A DNA stretch of 64,000 nucleotides. It comes from Marinifilaceae bacterium. GTDB lineage: Bacteria > Bacteroidota > Bacteroidia > Bacteroidales > Marinifilaceae. Position numbers and translations under genes: made by a program. The notes under the pieces were generated by a model. That model made no database searches and was not told where the DNA came from. It worked only from the letters and a program-made list of their open reading frames with translations. Of the stretch, positions 49,760-58,208 are shown piece after piece (within the stretch, counting starts at the first letter, position 1; the number at the start of each line of letters is the position of its first letter). The stretch spans positions 1 through 64,000 of the forward strand of contig JAFGYE010000114.1 of assembly GCA_016936255.1 (NCBI GenBank), in the 5' to 3' direction.

Positions 49760-51838
49760 TCAAGCCATACATTCCTCCTCTACTCTTTCAAGAGTAGAGG
49801 ATTTTTTTTCTATTTCATTAAGATGCAACGGAAGAGTAAACCAAAATTTGCTTCCTACTCCTTCCTGACTTTCCACTCCTATTTCGCCACCATTCTTTTC
49901 TACAAAATCTTTACACAATATTAAGCCCAATCCCGTTCCTTTTTCATTCGAAGTTCCTGGCCTTGAATAATTCGAATCAAGATTAAATAATTTCATTTTA
50001 TCCTCAGGCCTGATCCCAACACCATTGTCTTCAATACCTATAATTGCTTTACCTTCTTCAACTTTTACCGAAAAAATAATTCTTCCTCTCTCCTTAGTGA
50101 ATTTAATTGAGTTATTCCCTAAATTCCGAATAACAGTTCGAATCATATCCGAATCAGCATAAACCAATGAAGCATCAATTTCATTCAACTCAAGTGAAAT
50201 GCCTTTTGCATATGCTTTTTCCTCAAGGACTTCCATTTCTTCTTCTATTAGCTGGCTTGCGTTAATAATGATAGGATTATACTCCATCACCCCCATCTGC
50301 GATCTCGACCATGTTAGCAATGTATCAAGCAATAAAGAGCCATGAAGAGCCGATTTATGAACAATTTCAATATACTCCTGCCTCATTGAATCCTCAAGCT
50401 CATCATATCGGTCAATTAACAAATCGGTAAACCCCAGCACTGCATTAAACGGATTTTTCAGATCGTGTGCGACAATAGATAAAAACTTATCCTTGGTAGC
50501 ATTCAAACTTGTCAGGCTTTTATTCCTATCAGAAATAATTTTATTTTTTTCCGTTAAAAGTTTATTGTGTTTCTTCCTGAATCGACTAATGTATACTGAA
50601 TATATAAAAAGAGATAAAATCAAAACACCCAAACTAAACAAGAACAAATCTATAGTCTTTTGCTTGTCTATTTCCAATCTTTGAATAGTATTCCGTTGTT
50701 TTAGAATCTCATTTTCGGTATCGATTTTTTCCAATTGAAATCTCGCCTGAATTTCCGCAATTTCTTTACTATTATTCTCTCTACTAATCTTCGCTCTTAT
50801 TTTATCGTACATTCTGAAATATTGGATACTCTTCTCAAAATTATTTTTCTTCTCGTATAATTCTGACATGTAATAGTAACAGTCCAATTCTATTCTCGCA
50901 ACACCTATTTCTTTTGCTTTCACTAAAGACTCTTCAAACAAACTCAGAGATGTATTATAATCTCCATTCCTTAAATGCGCGATTGCCAAAGATGACTTAA
51001 CACTCGCTATGGAAATTTTATCCCCTTTTCGCTCAGACTCAATCAAAGCTCTGTGATAGTAAACCATGCACTTATTTATATCACCACAATCCAGATACAA
51101 CTGACCAATATTTTCAAGTAAAATTGGCTTCCAATCAATAGTATTTTCAAATTCAATGATATCCAACGCTTTCAGATAGGATGACAAAGCCTTAAGATTA
51201 TCATTCTGTTTATGATATACATTACCAATATTATTGTACATGATTGCGATGCCCTGCAAATTGTTGGCATTTTCCTTTAAAACCAAAGATTGATTATAAT
51301 AGTCTAGTGCTTGAGAATATTCCTGCATCTGAAAATAAACATTCCCAATATTATTTAAGGAAGAAGAAATCAACAAGCTGTCTTTTAATCCATTTCGAAT
51401 ATTTAAACTTGTAAAATAGGCACTCAGAGAAAGTTTATATTTATCGATTTCTATTAACGAATTACCCAAAACATTAAAACAATCAGCTTTTTCTTTTTCA
51501 TGATCTTTAACACAACAGGCAATTGCTTCCTCAATATATTTGATAGAATTTGAATAATTACTACTCCTATAAGATGCTTTCCCTTTTAAGTAGTTCGCCT
51601 TCATTCTAAAAACTGAATCAAAAGATAAATTTGCAAACTTCAGAATTTGATCCGCATAATAAATTGCCGAATCCGGATAGTCGGTAACATAATCCTCTCC
51701 CAACTGATACAGCACATCACAATTTAGCGAATCCAAGGGAGCGCTGATAAGCTTTTTTAGACTATCACGCTTTAAATTCGACGAGTAGACAAAGAAAAAT
51801 TGGAGAATAAATAGAATAACGAAAAGAAACCTTCTCAT
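49760..51838 (-). CDS. TPR-containing sensor histidine kinase
   Basis: This 692-aa hybrid-free kinase has signal peptide about 1-20. Tetratricopeptide repeats at about 75-375 include SLNNIGNVYFQMQEYSQALDYYNQ-type repeats (seen as NIGNVYFQMQEYSQALDYY). One membrane helix (about 393-416) is followed by a coiled segment. HisKA has SIVAHDLKNPFNAVLGF with the phosphoacceptor His, and HATPase_c has NSIKFTKERG, DNGVGIRPED and GTGLGLILCKDFV. No receiver or DNA-binding part follows, so a separate regulator is needed; none is adjacent. The stimulus is unknown. Confidence 0.92.
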   Translation of the reverse strand: MRRFLFVILFILQFFFVYSSNLKRDSLKKLISAPLDSLNCDVLYQLGEDYVTDYPDSAIYYADQILKFANLSFDSVFRMKANYLKGKASYRSSNYSNSIKYIEEAIACCVKDHEKEKADCFNVLGNSLIEIDKYKLSLSAYFTSLNIRNGLKDSLLISSSLNNIGNVYFQMQEYSQALDYYNQSLVLKENANNLQGIAIMYNNIGNVYHKQNDNLKALSSYLKALDIIEFENTIDWKPILLENIGQLYLDCGDINKCMVYYHRALIESERKGDKISIASVKSSLAIAHLRNGDYNTSLSLFEESLVKAKEIGVARIELDCYYYMSELYEKKNNFEKSIQYFRMYDKIRAKISRENNSKEIAEIQARFQLEKIDTENEILKQRNTIQRLEIDKQKTIDLFLFSLGVLILSLFIYSVYISRFRKKHNKLLTEKNKIISDRNKSLTSLNATKDKFLSIVAHDLKNPFNAVLGFTDLLIDRYDELEDSMRQEYIEIVHKSALHGSLLLDTLLTWSRSQMGVMEYNPIIINASQLIEEEMEVLEEKAYAKGISLELNEIDASLVYADSDMIRTVIRNLGNNSIKFTKERGRIIFSVKVEEGKAIIGIEDNGVGIRPEDKMKLFNLDSNYSRPGTSNEKGTGLGLILCKDFVEKNGGEIGVESQEGVGSKFWFTLPLHLNEIEKKSSTLERVEEECMA
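49777..49810 (+). terminator. Terminator of ftsK-lolA inside the 3' end of the kinase gene
   Basis: CCTCTACTCT-TTCA-AGAGTAGAGG (49777-49800) is followed by ATTTTTTTT. It begins 22 bases after the lolA stop and lies wholly within the last 17 codons of the minus-strand histidine kinase, coding for its tail KKSSTLERVEEE. Confidence 0.85.
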
Positions 51839-52155
51839 TTAATTGGGATTAGATTAGTTTAAATTGCCAGATAAAGATGTTAAATAATCTTAAGTTTAAT
51901 AAACACTTTTCTTTTTTTTTGACGAAAGAACTAAAATTACAGCCCAGAAACTATCCGGTTTAAATCACTACTCAACAACACATTAATAAATTAATACTTG
52001 TCATATAAATAAGTGGTAATTCATCAGTCAACCAAACCAGATCATGTGACTTTTATTTGTAATAATAATCTGCTCTATTTTCTATATTTTATAAAATTGA
52101 AAGCATTCGGAATATTCATAAAATACTTATCTTCGAAGGGTAAACATTTACTATT
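51839..52155. other. 317-base divergent intergenic region
   Basis: It separates the histidine kinase from the DUF4105 gene. AAGATGTTAAATAATCTT (51874-51891) contains 5-bp inverted ends near the kinase start. TATCTTCG at 52128-52135, 20 bases before the gene at 52156, is a one-base variant of TAnnTTTG. No gene is seen. Confidence 0.45.
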
Positions 52156-53352
52156 ATGGCATTAAAAACAACCTCTTTCCGTATCTTATTGATTCTATTT
52201 TTGTTGCTGCCAATTGGCAATCATATATCAGGACAAAATTTATCAAAGAATGCAGAAATCAGTCTTCTCACCTGTTCTCCGGGAGATGAACTATATTCAC
52301 AATTTGGTCATTCTGCATTACGAATAAAAGATGAAGAAAAAAAAATAGATTTGGTTTTTGGTTACGGTACTTTCAATTTCAACACCCCTAATTTTTATCC
52401 GAAATTCGCAAGAGGCAAATTAGACTATATGTTATCCTACACAACGTTTGATCGTTTTAAAAACGGATACATTTATGAGAAAAGAGGGATTGTTGAGCAG
52501 AAACTAAATCTTGATAGTATTGAGAAGCAGAAACTGTTTACCGCTTTATTAAAAAATTACCAACCTGAAAACAGATATTACAGATACGATTTTCTTTTTG
52601 ACAATTGCTCTACACGAATTCGGGATATTGTTAGTGAAAACACATCAGGCACAATTCTTTTCGACACAATTTCGGATCAACCGAAATCCTTTTGGAATCT
52701 ATTAGATCCATTCATGCAAAAAAGTCGTTGGATATTTTTAGGAATCCATTTAGCTCTAGGAATACCTTGTGATGCTGAGGCGACTCCTTACCAATATATG
52801 TTCTTACCAGACAACATGATGCTGGGCTTCGAAAATGCCAAAATCAGTACAAACGGGACAATTAAACCCTTGGTAAAATCTACCAATGTGATCTTAAAAC
52901 CAGCCCTCGATTTCAAAATAACTATTTGGTATCAAAGACCAGCTTTTGTTTTTGGTATGTTAGCTTTAATTGGACTAATATTTAGTCTTGTATATCTAAA
53001 AAAAGACAAAGATCTCTTCATTTTTGATATTTTTATATTTGGCATTTGCGGATTGCTGGGCTGGATTATTATTTTCTTATGGTTTTTTACAGATCATCAG
53101 GCCACCGGACCTAATTGGAATATTATTTGGGCCTTCCCTCTTCACTTCCCAATGGTTTTTGCATTACTCCGAAAAAAATCCTCTTTGCTAGCTTATTATT
53201 ACTTTTTACTGCATTCAATAATACTCATAGTGATATTGGGAAGCTGGGCATTTATACCGCAATCTTTTCCTAACGAAATATTACCCTTTGTAGTTCTTCT
53301 CCTTTTAAGATCACTATACATTGTAAAAAAAATCAGAACTCGTTTACTGTAA
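52156..53352 (+). CDS. DUF4105 (Lnb N-terminal) membrane protein
   Basis: This 398-aa protein has signal peptide about 1-26 (ending SG-Q). A DUF4105 domain (about 30-240) has SLLTCSPGDELYSQFGHSALRI, VFGYGTFNF and RYDFLFDNCSTRIRD, with the conserved His and Cys that suggest a papain-like or amidase fold. Four or more C-terminal membrane helices follow (about 262-390). It is the first gene of a three-gene run with 1-base overlap to the next. Activity is not known. Confidence 0.85.
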   Translation: MALKTTSFRILLILFLLLPIGNHISGQNLSKNAEISLLTCSPGDELYSQFGHSALRIKDEEKKIDLVFGYGTFNFNTPNFYPKFARGKLDYMLSYTTFDRFKNGYIYEKRGIVEQKLNLDSIEKQKLFTALLKNYQPENRYYRYDFLFDNCSTRIRDIVSENTSGTILFDTISDQPKSFWNLLDPFMQKSRWIFLGIHLALGIPCDAEATPYQYMFLPDNMMLGFENAKISTNGTIKPLVKSTNVILKPALDFKITIWYQRPAFVFGMLALIGLIFSLVYLKKDKDLFIFDIFIFGICGLLGWIIIFLWFFTDHQATGPNWNIIWAFPLHFPMVFALLRKKSSLLAYYYFLLHSIILIVILGSWAFIPQSFPNEILPFVVLLLLRSLYIVKKIRTRLL

Positions 53353-54101
53353 TGAATATATCAAACACCGACATAAGAAAATACCGAAAAACCTTCCGAA
53401 TTGGATCTTTTGATACAGACCTAAATGGAAGAGCAAAACTCACCAGTATCTGCAATTATTTTCAGGAAATTGCCGGATATCACGTAGATTTAATCAATCA
53501 AGGCATTGATGATTTAAAAGCCAATAATTTGGCTTGGATTTTATCAAGATTAAAAGTTCAAATTTTTACAACTCCCAAGTGGAAAGATAATATTGATATT
53601 GAAACCTGGTCGATTGGAGCGGATGGTTTGTTTGGAAATCGGGAATACCGGATTTATAACATGAAAGGAGATGTTATCGGTCAGGCGACCTCTTCGTGGC
53701 TGGTGCTTAATACGAAAACAAAAAGATTGATTAGACCACAAAAAATTGTTGCTAAAATGCCAGTCAACTCTGAAGATCCTATCTTTGAACATAGCCTAGG
53801 TAAATTACAACAACTTGAAGAAGGGAATTACGTAGAAGATCTGCACATTCACTATAGTGATCTGGATTTCTATCAGCATGTGAATAATGTAAAATATATA
53901 AAGTGGGCAATAGACTCTTGCCTTTCTGAAATCTTGTTGAATAAAACAATTCACGAATTGGAGATAAATTACTTGCACGAGGCCAAACTTGATCAGATTC
54001 TTGAGATATTCAACAAGAGTAGTGACAACACCTCAAAAATTGTAATCAAAACCAAAAACACGGACATTGAAAATTGTCGTGTAGTTATAAAATGGAAATA
54101 A
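53352..54101 (+). CDS. Acyl-ACP thioesterase
   Basis: This 249-aa double hot-dog enzyme hydrolyses acyl-ACP to free fatty acid. First half: AKLTSICNYFQEIAGYHVDLINQG and AWILSRLKVQIFTTPKW. Second half: HYSDLDFYQHVNNVKYIKWAID, where Asn and His of the HVNN motif are the active-site residues. It starts at the TAATG overlapping the DUF4105 stop. It is probably involved in membrane lipid adjustment; chain length is not deducible. Confidence 0.9.
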   Translation: MNISNTDIRKYRKTFRIGSFDTDLNGRAKLTSICNYFQEIAGYHVDLINQGIDDLKANNLAWILSRLKVQIFTTPKWKDNIDIETWSIGADGLFGNREYRIYNMKGDVIGQATSSWLVLNTKTKRLIRPQKIVAKMPVNSEDPIFEHSLGKLQQLEEGNYVEDLHIHYSDLDFYQHVNNVKYIKWAIDSCLSEILLNKTIHELEINYLHEAKLDQILEIFNKSSDNTSKIVIKTKNTDIENCRVVIKWK

Positions 54102-54108
54102 ACAAAAA

Positions 54109-54672
54109 ATGAACACTATACTATCAAGCTTTGAATCAGCATTTTATCATTTGATTTATTTTTCTTCATTCGAACCTTTTATGCTTTTGGTATTGTTCGG
54201 AATCACCTTTCAATTAAAAGACTGGAAAGCATATTTTTCACTTTTACTTGCCTTGGTTATTGGCTCAATTGCTGGACTCCTTCTTTGTAATTTTTCAATC
54301 ATAAACTTTTCCGGCAGAACCGTCAAATTGATTTTGGCCATCTCAATTCTAATGGTGGGAATTCAAAACCTGATTAGCGGTCAGGGTTCTGCTTCAACCA
54401 TAAAATATAATTTCTTTGCCTTGATTGGGATTGTTCTTGGAATTGGAATCAACTTACATTATAAAAATGTTTATGGAAGCTCATTCTCTTTATATCCATT
54501 TACAGGATATAATCTGGGAGCTTCAGTCTCCTATTTTTTAATTTCATTCTGCAGCCTGCTTTTATCATCATTGCTCATGTTGATTTTTAAAACAGATCGA
54601 AAAAGCTTCAATTTGGTAATTACAGGTATAGGTATTGGAATAGCCCTTGTTCTTATTTACTTACGCTATTAG
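54109..54672 (+). CDS. HupE/UreJ-like membrane protein
   Basis: This 187-aa polytopic inner-membrane protein has about six helices. The pattern FEPFMLLVLFGITFQLKDWKAYFSLLLALVIGSIA, quoted in part as VLFGITFQLKDWKAYFS, follows the HupE/UreJ fold. The His and Asp at the usual DHILFL site are missing: SFEPFMLL stands in their place, so metal binding is doubtful. Third gene of the run, 7 bases after the thioesterase; a terminator follows. Function unknown. Confidence 0.6.
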   Translation: MNTILSSFESAFYHLIYFSSFEPFMLLVLFGITFQLKDWKAYFSLLLALVIGSIAGLLLCNFSIINFSGRTVKLILAISILMVGIQNLISGQGSASTIKYNFFALIGIVLGIGINLHYKNVYGSSFSLYPFTGYNLGASVSYFLISFCSLLLSSLLMLIFKTDRKSFNLVITGIGIGIALVLIYLRY

Positions 54673-54709
54673 AAAAAAAATGCGAACCATAACGATTCGC
54701 ATTTTTTTT
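54673..54709. terminator. Bidirectional terminator between the HupE-like gene and pyk
   Basis: AAAATGCGAA (54677-54686) and TTCGCATTTT (54696-54705) with long A and T runs outside and a 9-base loop; it is between convergent stops at 54672 and 54723. Confidence 0.85.
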
Positions 54710-54722
54710 TCTGAATATATCT

Positions 54723-56138
54723 TTACACTTTATGAGTTAATTGATCAACAACACTGATCTCCATAAATGATACTCCTTTGGAAGGACCAAAACTACCACC
54801 TATAATAATAACCATATCCTCGCTTTTAAAACATCCCTGATCCATTAGGGAAAACATGGTTTGCTTTACATACTCATCACGACTAACAAGCAATTTACGA
54901 TAACTCGCTTCAACGCCATACGAAAGAGCTAATTCTCTCATTACACGCTTCGAATAGCACAATGCATAAACTGGAAGTGTTCCTCTATAAGCAGATAAAT
55001 ATCTTCCTGTCCGACCTGTTAGAGTATCGGTTACAATTGCTTTAACCGGTAATAATTGCGATGCTTTTACTGCAGATCGAGCTAGAATAGCTGAAAGTTC
55101 ATGATTACTTCTCACAAAATTCTGTTTTGTATCTGGATAAAGCTCCTTTTCAACTTCAATTGCTACCGATTTCATTACCCGAACCGCTTCAACAGGATAA
55201 TCTCCATAAGCAGTTTCACCACTTAACATGATAGCATCGGTTCTATTGTAAATGGCATTGGCAATATCACTAACTTCTGCTCTTGTTGGTCTTGGATTAT
55301 TAATCATTGAGTGAAGCATTTGTGTGGCAATAATTACAGGCTTCTTTCTCTCAATACATTTGCGAATAATTTTTCGTTGAATTACAGGAATTTTTTGGGC
55401 AGGAATCTCAATAGCTAAATCACCTCTGGCAACCATGATACCATATACATGTTCCAATATTTCATCAATATGGTCAACCCCTTCCTGATTTTCAATTTTT
55501 GCAATAATTTTGATCCCTGAATTTTGCTGATCAAGAATTCCTTGAATTTGAAGAACATCATGTTTGTTACGAACAAATGAATGAGCAATAAAATCAATAT
55601 CCTGAGCAATCGCAAAATGGATAAATTCAATATCCTTAGGACTCAAAGATGGCAAATTGATTGATACACCAGGAACATTTATACTCTTGCGATTTTTAAC
55701 GGGTCCTGCATTTTGTGCTTCCACGGTCAAAAATTGCTCATCCTTATCAACTACTAACAATTCTAATTCACCATCATCAATTAATATTTTCTTTCCAATT
55801 TCAAGATCTTTTACAAAATCCTCATAACTAACCTTTATGCACAACTCTGTGCAAGGAAGGTTGTCGTTCCCTTTCATCTTAATTAAATCGCCCTTTTTAA
55901 GGTGAATTTCATCATTAACATCAACAGTTCTAATCTCAGGTCCTTTAGTGTCTACGAGCAAAGCAATCCTATCAGATACTTTTCGTACATTCTCAATAAC
56001 CTTCATAGCATCATCATGAGTCTGATGAGCCGTGTTTAGTCGAACTACGTTCATTCCTTCTTCAAACAACTCTGTCAAAAATTCGACATCACATTTTTTG
56101 TCGGAAATAGTAGCAATAATTTTCGTGTGCTTCTTCAT
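54723..56138 (-). CDS. pyk: Pyruvate kinase
   Basis: This 471-aa glycolytic enzyme converts phosphoenolpyruvate and ADP to pyruvate and ATP. Sequence landmarks: HTKIIATISDK and NVVRLNTAHQTHD at the N-terminus, DTKGPEIRT, the B domain (about 70-160), KIENQEGVDHIDEI, MVARGDLAIEIP, QMLHSMINNPRPTRAEVSDIANA (seen as PTRAEVSDIANAI), IMLSGETAYGDYP and a complete C-terminal regulatory domain. Cofactor sites are intact. Upstream -7 element TATCTTTG at 56172-56179. Confidence 0.95.
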   Translation of the reverse strand: MKKHTKIIATISDKKCDVEFLTELFEEGMNVVRLNTAHQTHDDAMKVIENVRKVSDRIALLVDTKGPEIRTVDVNDEIHLKKGDLIKMKGNDNLPCTELCIKVSYEDFVKDLEIGKKILIDDGELELLVVDKDEQFLTVEAQNAGPVKNRKSINVPGVSINLPSLSPKDIEFIHFAIAQDIDFIAHSFVRNKHDVLQIQGILDQQNSGIKIIAKIENQEGVDHIDEILEHVYGIMVARGDLAIEIPAQKIPVIQRKIIRKCIERKKPVIIATQMLHSMINNPRPTRAEVSDIANAIYNRTDAIMLSGETAYGDYPVEAVRVMKSVAIEVEKELYPDTKQNFVRSNHELSAILARSAVKASQLLPVKAIVTDTLTGRTGRYLSAYRGTLPVYALCYSKRVMRELALSYGVEASYRKLLVSRDEYVKQTMFSLMDQGCFKSEDMVIIIGGSFGPSKGVSFMEISVVDQLTHKV

Positions 56139-56171
56139 CGAGTAACTCTTTCAATTTTAGTTTTGGCATGG

Positions 56172-56179
56172 CAAAGATA
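56172..56179 (-). promoter_or_regulatory. -7 element of pyk
   Basis: The minus strand reads TATCTTTG, 33 bases before the ATG; a TTG is 16 bases further up, closer than normal. Confidence 0.45.
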
Positions 56180-56266
56180 CTCAATTTCTCAAAACCAATT
56201 TAATAAGCCATCAACTACTTACCCATAATATAAAACATACAAAAAAAATCATTTATCAAAAAAATA

Positions 56267-56698
56267 TTACCTTTTGTCACAATAATTTAATAACCCCTCG
56301 ATTCCTAATCGATATGAATCCATTCCGAAACCTGAAATAGTACCTAAGCAAGCCTTCCCGATCATGGTAGAATGCCTTACACACTCTCTTTTATGTACAT
56401 TAGAAATATGAACTTCCACAACCGGCGTATTTACAGCAGATATAGCATCAGCAAGGGCAAGAGAGGTATGAGTGTATGCTCCTGCATTGAGAACAATTCC
56501 ATCATAACTAAAACCTACACGATGTATCTCATTTATCAATTCCCCCTCGATGTTAGACTGGTAATATTCGAGTTTAATTTTACTATATAACACCTGTAGC
56601 TGTTCAAAATAAGTTTCGAAGGAAACCTCTCCATATATAGATTTTTCACGGGTTCCGAGCAAATTTAAGTTGGGACCATTAATGATTAAAAAATTCAT
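56267..56698 (-). CDS. aroQ: 3-dehydroquinate dehydratase, type II
   Basis: This 143-aa shikimate-pathway enzyme dehydrates 3-dehydroquinate. NGPNLNLLGTREKSIYG carries the catalytic Tyr and flexible Arg loop; QSNIEGELINEIHRVG, NAGAYTHTSLALADAI with the active His region, and EVHISNVHKRECVRHSTMIG complete the signature. Length matches the family. It is divergent from xerD, an arrangement seen in other Bacteroidota. Confidence 0.95.
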   Translation of the reverse strand: MNFLIINGPNLNLLGTREKSIYGEVSFETYFEQLQVLYSKIKLEYYQSNIEGELINEIHRVGFSYDGIVLNAGAYTHTSLALADAISAVNTPVVEVHISNVHKRECVRHSTMIGKACLGTISGFGMDSYRLGIEGLLNYCDKR

Positions 56699-56881
56699 CT
56701 TGTCAAAGTATTTTAAGGTTAAACATAAAGAAGTGTAAAAAAAATTGTCAGCTTACGTAATATTTTTTTAAATTGCAGACAAGTTTTATCATAAAGAATT
56801 CGTATATTATTAGTACTTGAGTAAAACTAATAATAAAATGGTATTACTTACAACTAAACTACATACTAAAAACTGAATAAA

Positions 56882-57787
56882 ATGAAATGGACAACAACAA
56901 TTGAAAATTTTAAGACCTACCTAACTTTGGAGAAGAATCTTTCCAAGAACTCAGTAGATGCTTATATTAATGACATTACAAAACTGACAACCTTCTTTAG
57001 AGAAAAGAACATGGAGGTTGCTCCGGAAGAAGTTATTCTTCAACACTTGAAAGATTTTGTTGCCTGGATTAATGATGCAGGTACAAGTCCTAGAACTCAA
57101 GCTCGTGTTATTTCTGGTATTAAAGCATTTTTTAAATACTTATTACTGGAAGAAATTATTGAAAAGAATCCTACTGCATTGTTAGAGGCTCCAAAAATTG
57201 GCCGCAAACTACCTGACACCTTAACAACGGAAGAAATTGATGTTTTGGTTAAGGCTGTTGACATGAATAAAGCTGAAGGTCAAAGAAACAGAGCAATTCT
57301 TGAAACACTATATTCTTGTGGATTACGTGTATCAGAATTAATTGACTTGCGTGTATCTAACCTGCATTTTAGAATGGGTTTTATTAAAATTCATGGAAAA
57401 GGTAACAAAGAGCGTTTAATTCCAATCGGAAAAAAAGCGAAAAAAGAGATCAAAATCTATCTTAAGAGCTACCGTGGAAAATTAAATATCGATAAGGACA
57501 GTGAAGACATTCTTTTCTTGAACAGAAGAGGTCGTAAACTTTCTCGTGTTATGATTTTTACTATTATTAAAAATCTATCTAAAAAAGTTGGATTGAAGAA
57601 AAATGTTTCTCCTCACACATTCCGTCACTCTTTCGCTTCTCATTTAGTTGAAGGTGGAGCTGACTTAAGAGCTGTGCAAGAAATGTTAGGACACGAATCT
57701 ATTCTTACTACAGAAATCTATACTCATTTGGATAGAGAATACTTAAAGGAAACTATTAAAAATTTCCATCCTCGTTCAAAAGATTAA
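56882..57787 (+). CDS. xerD: Site-specific tyrosine recombinase XerD
   Basis: This 301-aa recombinase resolves chromosome dimers at dif. The N-terminal SAM-like DNA-binding domain (residues 5-95) is followed by the catalytic domain with the full set: R149 (CGLRVSELI), K173 (HGKGNKERLIP), H245 and R248 (HTFRHSFAS), H271 (LGHESIL) and the nucleophile Y280 (TEIYTHL). No integrase-type context or attachment site is near, so it is the housekeeping copy that works with FtsK. Confidence 0.93.
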   Translation: MKWTTTIENFKTYLTLEKNLSKNSVDAYINDITKLTTFFREKNMEVAPEEVILQHLKDFVAWINDAGTSPRTQARVISGIKAFFKYLLLEEIIEKNPTALLEAPKIGRKLPDTLTTEEIDVLVKAVDMNKAEGQRNRAILETLYSCGLRVSELIDLRVSNLHFRMGFIKIHGKGNKERLIPIGKKAKKEIKIYLKSYRGKLNIDKDSEDILFLNRRGRKLSRVMIFTIIKNLSKKVGLKKNVSPHTFRHSFASHLVEGGADLRAVQEMLGHESILTTEIYTHLDREYLKETIKNFHPRSKD

Positions 57788-57850
57788 TTTGTATTAAAAA
57801 TGACCATTATTGAAAATAATAACGGTTAAAATACAGTACGCATATTTTTA

Positions 57851-57888
57851 AAACCTTCAAAAGATTACTTTTGGAGGTTTTTTTTTCA
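57851..57888 (+). terminator. Terminator of xerD
   Basis: AAACCTTCAAAAG (57851-57863) pairs with CTTTTGGAGGTTT (57868-57880), including one G-T pair, and is followed by a T-run. Confidence 0.85.
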
Positions 57889-58175
57889 AAAAAAAAATCA
57901 GTTCTGTAATAATTTAATGAAAGGTTTGTCTGCATTATTCTAAAGATAAAAAAGAGTCTTGCTTATAATAATATTATCAATGCAAACGATTGTAATTCAG
58001 GCAGTGAAGATTTTCTTAATCAACAATATAAAGTAATAACCCTACTAAACCTACTGTTAATGAACATGTTCGAACCAATCTTCGCCACGGTAAAACTACA
58101 AAATCTTATTGAAAAATAATACAACAAAAATGCAAAAATAATATCTACATAGTAGGATTAATCTATATATAGTCA

Positions 58176-58183
58176 TACTTTTG
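58176..58183 (+). promoter_or_regulatory. -7 element of pckA
   Basis: TACTTTTG matches TAnnTTTG, 25 bases before the pckA ATG; no TTG at the expected -33 spacing. Confidence 0.5.
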
Positions 58184-58208
58184 AATACCAAACCTAAAAA
58201 AATGTTAC

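Larger units (their letters stand above)
57788..58208. other. Spacer between xerD and pckA
   Basis: This 421-base region has no gene. It holds an imperfect hairpin at 57801-57826 after xerD, the xerD terminator (57851-57888) and the pckA -7 element (58176-58183). The middle, about 57890-58170, is AT-rich with nothing I can name. Confidence 0.5.

Noticed and set aside
56882-57787. Integrase marking an integrative element
   Set aside because: The protein is a standard XerD by length and motifs, with core genes on both sides and no tRNA or attachment repeat near it.
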